A stretch of 64,000 nt of DNA from Homalodisca vitripennis (Eukaryota > Arthropoda > Insecta > Hemiptera > Cicadellidae). The translations under genes were made by a program, and so were the position numbers. Of this stretch, positions 60,027 through 64,000 are shown piece by piece. The notes below the pieces were generated by a model, which worked only from the letters and a program-made list of their open reading frames with translations, did no database searches and was not told where the DNA came from. The DNA lies in the NCBI RefSeq assembly GCF_021130785.1, contig NC_060214.1:49165001-49229000 (forward strand), in the 5' to 3' direction. Numbering within the stretch: the stretch's first letter is position 1; every line of letters starts with the position of its first letter.

Positions 60027-60169
60027 TATTTACAGAAAAAAACATATGTGTAAAATAGAATAAACATATGATAAAATAGAATAAAATTTAAAACTAACTG
60101 TAAGGACCAAAAACTAATAAATTATAAAAGAATTATGTAGAAAAATATGGTTTGCAATTCATAATTTTG

Positions 60170-62150
60170 GAATGGATTTCTTTTTTTCACTAATGGTATA
60201 AAAATATCACTGAAATTTACGGAAGGTTGGGAAATACAATTATCTTTTAAAACTGTCATACACGCACTTTCAATTTTATTTCTTTTAGTCCAGGAAGATT
60301 CTTTAAAACACTACACTAGACGATTCAAAATTTATATGATGATTTTCCGTTACTGCATGTTCAACTAATTTAGATTGTTCTATATTTTCTTTTTTATAAT
60401 TATAAATATGTTATTTTACCCTAATTTCCACAGGTCTTGATGTTTGGCCGATAAACGTCTTGTTGCAACCACAGTCAACTTTTAATATATCACATTCTTG
60501 ATTTCTTGATGTTTGTTTTTCGGTTTTAATTTTGTTAAGTATCTTCTTATATTATTTTGGGACTTAAAAACAGTGCGGATGTTAAATTTATAATTAATCC
60601 TACGAATTTTTTCTGATGTTCCTTTTACATAAGGAATAGTTACGGTAGTGAGATAATTAGGATTGTCTTGTTTGGTAATTTGTTTGCAACTTTTGTTATT
60701 AGCCTTAGCTCGTTCAATAATTGACGAAGGGTAGTTGTTTTTAATCAAAAGTTCTGTAGTATAATTTTCTCCTAAAATTGTATCTTTGTTATCAGTTACC
60801 AAATTATTAATCTTCTGGAACAAACTTTGTACTAATCCAATTGTTACATGTTGAGGATTATTTGAATTATAATTAAGGTACTGTCCACTGAAAGTCTTCT
60901 TGTAACATAATCTTGTTTTCATTGTGTTTTCTTTTGTTTTTGTTATCAAAAAATCAAGAAATGGAATTTCACTGTTAACCTCATTTTCAATAGTAAATTT
61001 CATCGATGGTCTAATTGAAGTGTTTTAAAATCTTCTGAATTCTTTATGTAAGAATTAGCTTGTCCAAATAATGGACTAATAATAGGTAACAAAAATTTTG
61101 ATAACTTTGATACAGGAGAGTCAATGGAACTTACTATTGGGCCTAAGAGGAATTAAATCTTTGTGAATTTTCGGTAGTCTATACAAATGTGGTGGCTTTG
61201 AATATTGAGGGCTTAATTTTACAATAAGAGGTTTACCTAGTTCATTTTCATGGTATTTTAGTGTCTGTTTTATAATTTTCTCAATTTTTACTGTAGAATC
61301 CTTATTTATTGAAGTATATTCATCACAGTTTAACTAATTTATAAATTTTCACTTTCATACTCTTCCTTGTCCAAGATAACTGTAACTTTACCCTTATCAG
61401 CAGGAAGAATTACTATGGATTCATCATTTCTTAGTGATTTAAGAGCACTAATCTCTGTGAAAGTAAGATTGCTTTTGGGTCTATTTGACTTTTGCAGTGT
61501 TTGTCGGATCAAAGCCCGGTAATATTCTTGCTGTTCAGGAGGTAATAGATTAGCAGCTGAATCTGTTAGCATAACTATATCCACGCATGAAAAGTGTCCA
61601 TTTGATATTAAAAAAATTTAGGCCTTTGCTCAACAAGTTTAACTCACAATCTATGATCGATTTGTTAGAAAAATTAAGAACAATCTGGTTATTATCGGAG
61701 GAAGGTAATTCGGAAATCAGAAAAAGGACATCTTATTTTATTGACATTACAAAGCCTTACAATCTTTGATACTTGTTTAGTAAAAACATTATGAAACGTA
61801 TCATTGACAATATCAAAGGTTTCTAAAATTACGTCAGGAGCAAGGGGGTGCTATGTCCAGGGGATGTTAACTTCATGAATCTCCAATGCAGCTAAAAAAA
61901 ATCTGTTCTTATCGGCAGTTAGAGCAGATATTTTTGGTTTCTTTGATGAGATTCTCTATATCTTTACGTTGATGACCCATCTCTTTCAGCTGTATTTTCT
62001 CTGCCTTACATTATTCTAATTGAGTTGTAAGTTTTTTGAGTTTAGATTCATACTGGTGTTCTAAGTCACAAAATATCACTTACTTATCTGTGAAGCTCTT
62101 ATTGGGATGTACGGGTATATGTGGGTTTTCAGATCAACTTACAACTTACT
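60170..62150 (-). pseudogene. Penelope-like retroelement, internally deleted
   Basis: Minus-strand order. 62100-61900: coiled-coil N-terminus. 61700-61590: NFSNKSI...LLSKGLNFF, the family's 'NLS...L...GL.F' block. 61584-61339: LKSLRNDESIVILPADKGKV (RT1-type). 61260-61030: HLYRLPKIHKD, a frame break, DSPVSKLSKFLLP and NSYIKNSEDF (RT2 region). 61003-60482: IPFLDFLITKTKEN, GQYLNYNSNNPQHV (thumb) and a linker. 60480-60170: CGCNKTFIGQTSRPVEIRV and a decayed GIY-YIG endonuclease tail. The RT block holding the catalytic Asp residues is missing: the frame passes from the RT2 region to the thumb within a few tens of bases near 61010. It is therefore a dead Penelope-type copy. Confidence 0.85.
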
Positions 62151-62355
62151 ATCACAACTTATATACAACTTCTATTTAAAACATTTGTTTCATATTTTAC
62201 ACTTCCAGTCATTTACGGCACATAAAATTTTGGCCAATAACAACAATTTATTGTATTTTGGACAGTAAAAAATGCCCACGTATTTTGAGGTTATCAGGAG
62301 AAATTACGCAAACCATTTTGTAATCACAATTATAACAAGATAATTTTTAAAGTGG

Positions 62356-62820
62356 TTGCTGTATTATTGTCTGAGTTACGATGATTTTCGTGAATGGCCT
62401 AAATATTATTGTCAGAGGTTGAGTAAGGGGAAAGCACGAGATATTTTACTGTATTACACATGTGATCCCAGGCTTTACGCAAGGTACAATTCCCTTGAGT
62501 TACTTTCTGCATGTATCTGTATGATATGCGGCTATTCAAGAGAACTGACATGCCGTAAAATCCCTTTTAAATTTCACACACAAGTACTATGTTTCATGTG
62601 TATCATTGGATTATGTATAGCCTTAAAACTTTACAGACATGTTAGTAAAATGATCTGCCATTTGAATACATTAGTTTCAATCCAGTGTGTTGTACGAAAA
62701 CGTAAAAAAACTATTTATTGTAGCTATATTTTTAATAAAGTAAAAGTTATGGCTTGTTTCATAGTGTCCTCTATTAATTTAAGTAGTATGGTAGAATTCA
62801 AGCCTAAAGAGAGATCGTAA
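62356..62820 (+). CDS. Uncharacterised 154-aa ORF, possibly chance
   Basis: The longest unexplained open frame outside the Maverick-type element. It is Cys- and Leu-rich with two hydrophobic stretches (LLSACICMICGYS and VLCFMCIIGLCIALKLY) that could be membrane segments, and a basic patch (CVVRKRKKTIYC). I recognise no family and see no splice-site or promoter support. In AT-rich DNA a 154-codon frame is uncommon but not exceptional. Confidence 0.2.
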   Translation: MLYYCLSYDDFREWPKYYCQRLSKGKARDILLYYTCDPRLYARYNSLELLSACICMICGYSRELTCRKIPFKFHTQVLCFMCIIGLCIALKLYRHVSKMICHLNTLVSIQCVVRKRKKTIYCSYIFNKVKVMACFIVSSINLSSMVEFKPKERS

Positions 62821-64000
62821 AAACAAAAGGGAGAGACTCATTTGGTAAACAAAACAATTTAGAACATAGGAAAGAAGGAAGCAATCATTATATATCTTCA
62901 GCAATGTCTAGTCAGAAACTTAACTTCTTTGACCGGACTACTTGCTATAGAGAGGGTATTTTTATAATAAGCATTTAGACGTATCAAACATATAATATAC
63001 CATGAATATAGTTGCAAAGTAAAGAAGACACACAATTTTTTCCCCGGGTTGATAAAGCCATATTGCAAAGCTCTCCTAAACACAACAAACAGTTGAGATA
63101 TTATTATTAAAATGACCGTTGATATAAATGGATAATTTTTCATACTGTACAGACAAAGTGTTTGAATATTTTCAACAAATTTATAAAAACTTATATACAG
63201 GTGAAATGAGACAATATTTATTATTATTCATAGAAATTAAAATTCTAAAATTATATGATATCCGGGAATTTTTATATTATTGTTTTTTAAATTTTCCTTG
63301 ATATAACCGAATATTTCATGGCATATATTTATCTCTATATAAAAAGCACAGCTTCCACTCAAACCGTGACTAATTCTCCAACTTCCCCATATTGCAAAAA
63401 GTTTAATTAAAGGATTTAAAAAATACAGATTAAAACATCTATAGAAGTTGTAACAGGGTTGTAAACCCTCAAATAGACACAAACGCGCTTCATTATTTAA
63501 GAATAAAATAAAGCAACTGTCATAAGGTTTACTTATTGGTAAAATCAACCACAAATAGTGATTAAAATAAGGTTACAATGCATAAAATAACTAATTTTTG
63601 TTTTATAACTTTCTCATAAAGAAGAAACGTTACACACACGTACCTTAAGAATTATAAAAACGACTTTATACTACCAATAGCCGTCTTAAAAGGATTAAAA
63701 CCACTATAAAAATATGTATTTTGTTGTTCAAACCTCCTTATGGTCTATAACAATAGTATTTAAAATATGCGTGGCTTAAGCTCTCTAAAGAATGTAGTAC
63801 AAATTCTTCAGGTAGGTCAACTGACCTTAGAAATCCTACATTAGACTGGAAGTTATCATTTACAATGACCTTATCGTAAACACTGACTAAATAAACAAAA
63901 TTGTGTTCAGACAATTTTCCATAATCTCTGCAACATTGCAAACGCTATTATATAAACCGTATATAACTTGGACGAGAATTGGTGAGATTCGTATATAATT
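62821..64000. other. AT-rich non-coding DNA, nothing recognised
   Basis: The ORFs at 62898-63143, 63237-63554 and 63738-63941 (minus) have no known relatives and no repeats were noticed. Confidence 0.4.

Overview
The window looks like AT-rich nuclear DNA from an animal, most likely an arthropod. There are long gene-free stretches, dinucleotide microsatellites, a 145-bp satellite with higher-order structure, and decayed LINE, piggyBac-type, DDE-type and Penelope-type transposable elements. Nothing fixes the species. No rRNA, tRNA or CRISPR array was seen, and no complete host gene; two short candidate host exons lie near 51 kb.

Layout. 1-9.6 kb: mostly unannotatable AT-rich DNA, with a LINE reverse-transcriptase scrap (about 5.3 kb) and the C-terminal part of a piggyBac-type transposase (8.3-8.7 kb, minus). 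9.65-15.68 kb: a large broken inverted repeat. It encloses a fold-back sequence and a 1-kb insertion carrying two ORFs of unknown function. 19.3-20.9 kb (minus): a broken DDE-type transposase-like gene. 21.75-28.66 kb: two inverted 0.36-kb arms with TTAA at their outer ends. 30.64-48.28 kb: a 17.6-kb Maverick/Polinton-type (adintovirus-like) element. 52.74-55.85 kb: the satellite. 58 kb: a LINE endonuclease scrap. 60-62.2 kb (minus): an internally deleted Penelope-like element followed by a hammerhead-ribozyme-like motif.

The Maverick-type element is the main object. It has about 458-bp terminal inverted repeats that begin AG and end CT, lying between (TA)n tracts. It carries the expected replication and integration genes: a protein-primed family B DNA polymerase and an rve-type integrase. 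It carries the virion genes: double jelly-roll major capsid, minor capsid (penton-like), packaging ATPase, adenain-type protease, a phospholipase A2-like protein and a fibre-like coiled-coil protein. It also has accessory genes: a BRO-type DNA-binding protein, tandemly duplicated zinc-finger proteins, a stand-alone zinc ribbon, a TFIIB/VLTF3-like zinc-ribbon protein and several unknowns. Most core genes are broken by frameshifts, and several of these fall in A/T homopolymers. The copy is therefore either recently dead or affected by assembly indels.

Observations that standard annotation would miss: a motif ending in TAAATGG overlaps many of the element's start codons; (I/V)xGSG motifs that fit adenain cleavage sites lie between structural domains; a 48-bp perfect palindrome and a tandem repeat precede the polymerase gene; an ACGT-rich array sits between two virion genes; and partial duplications cluster around the BRO and zinc-finger genes.
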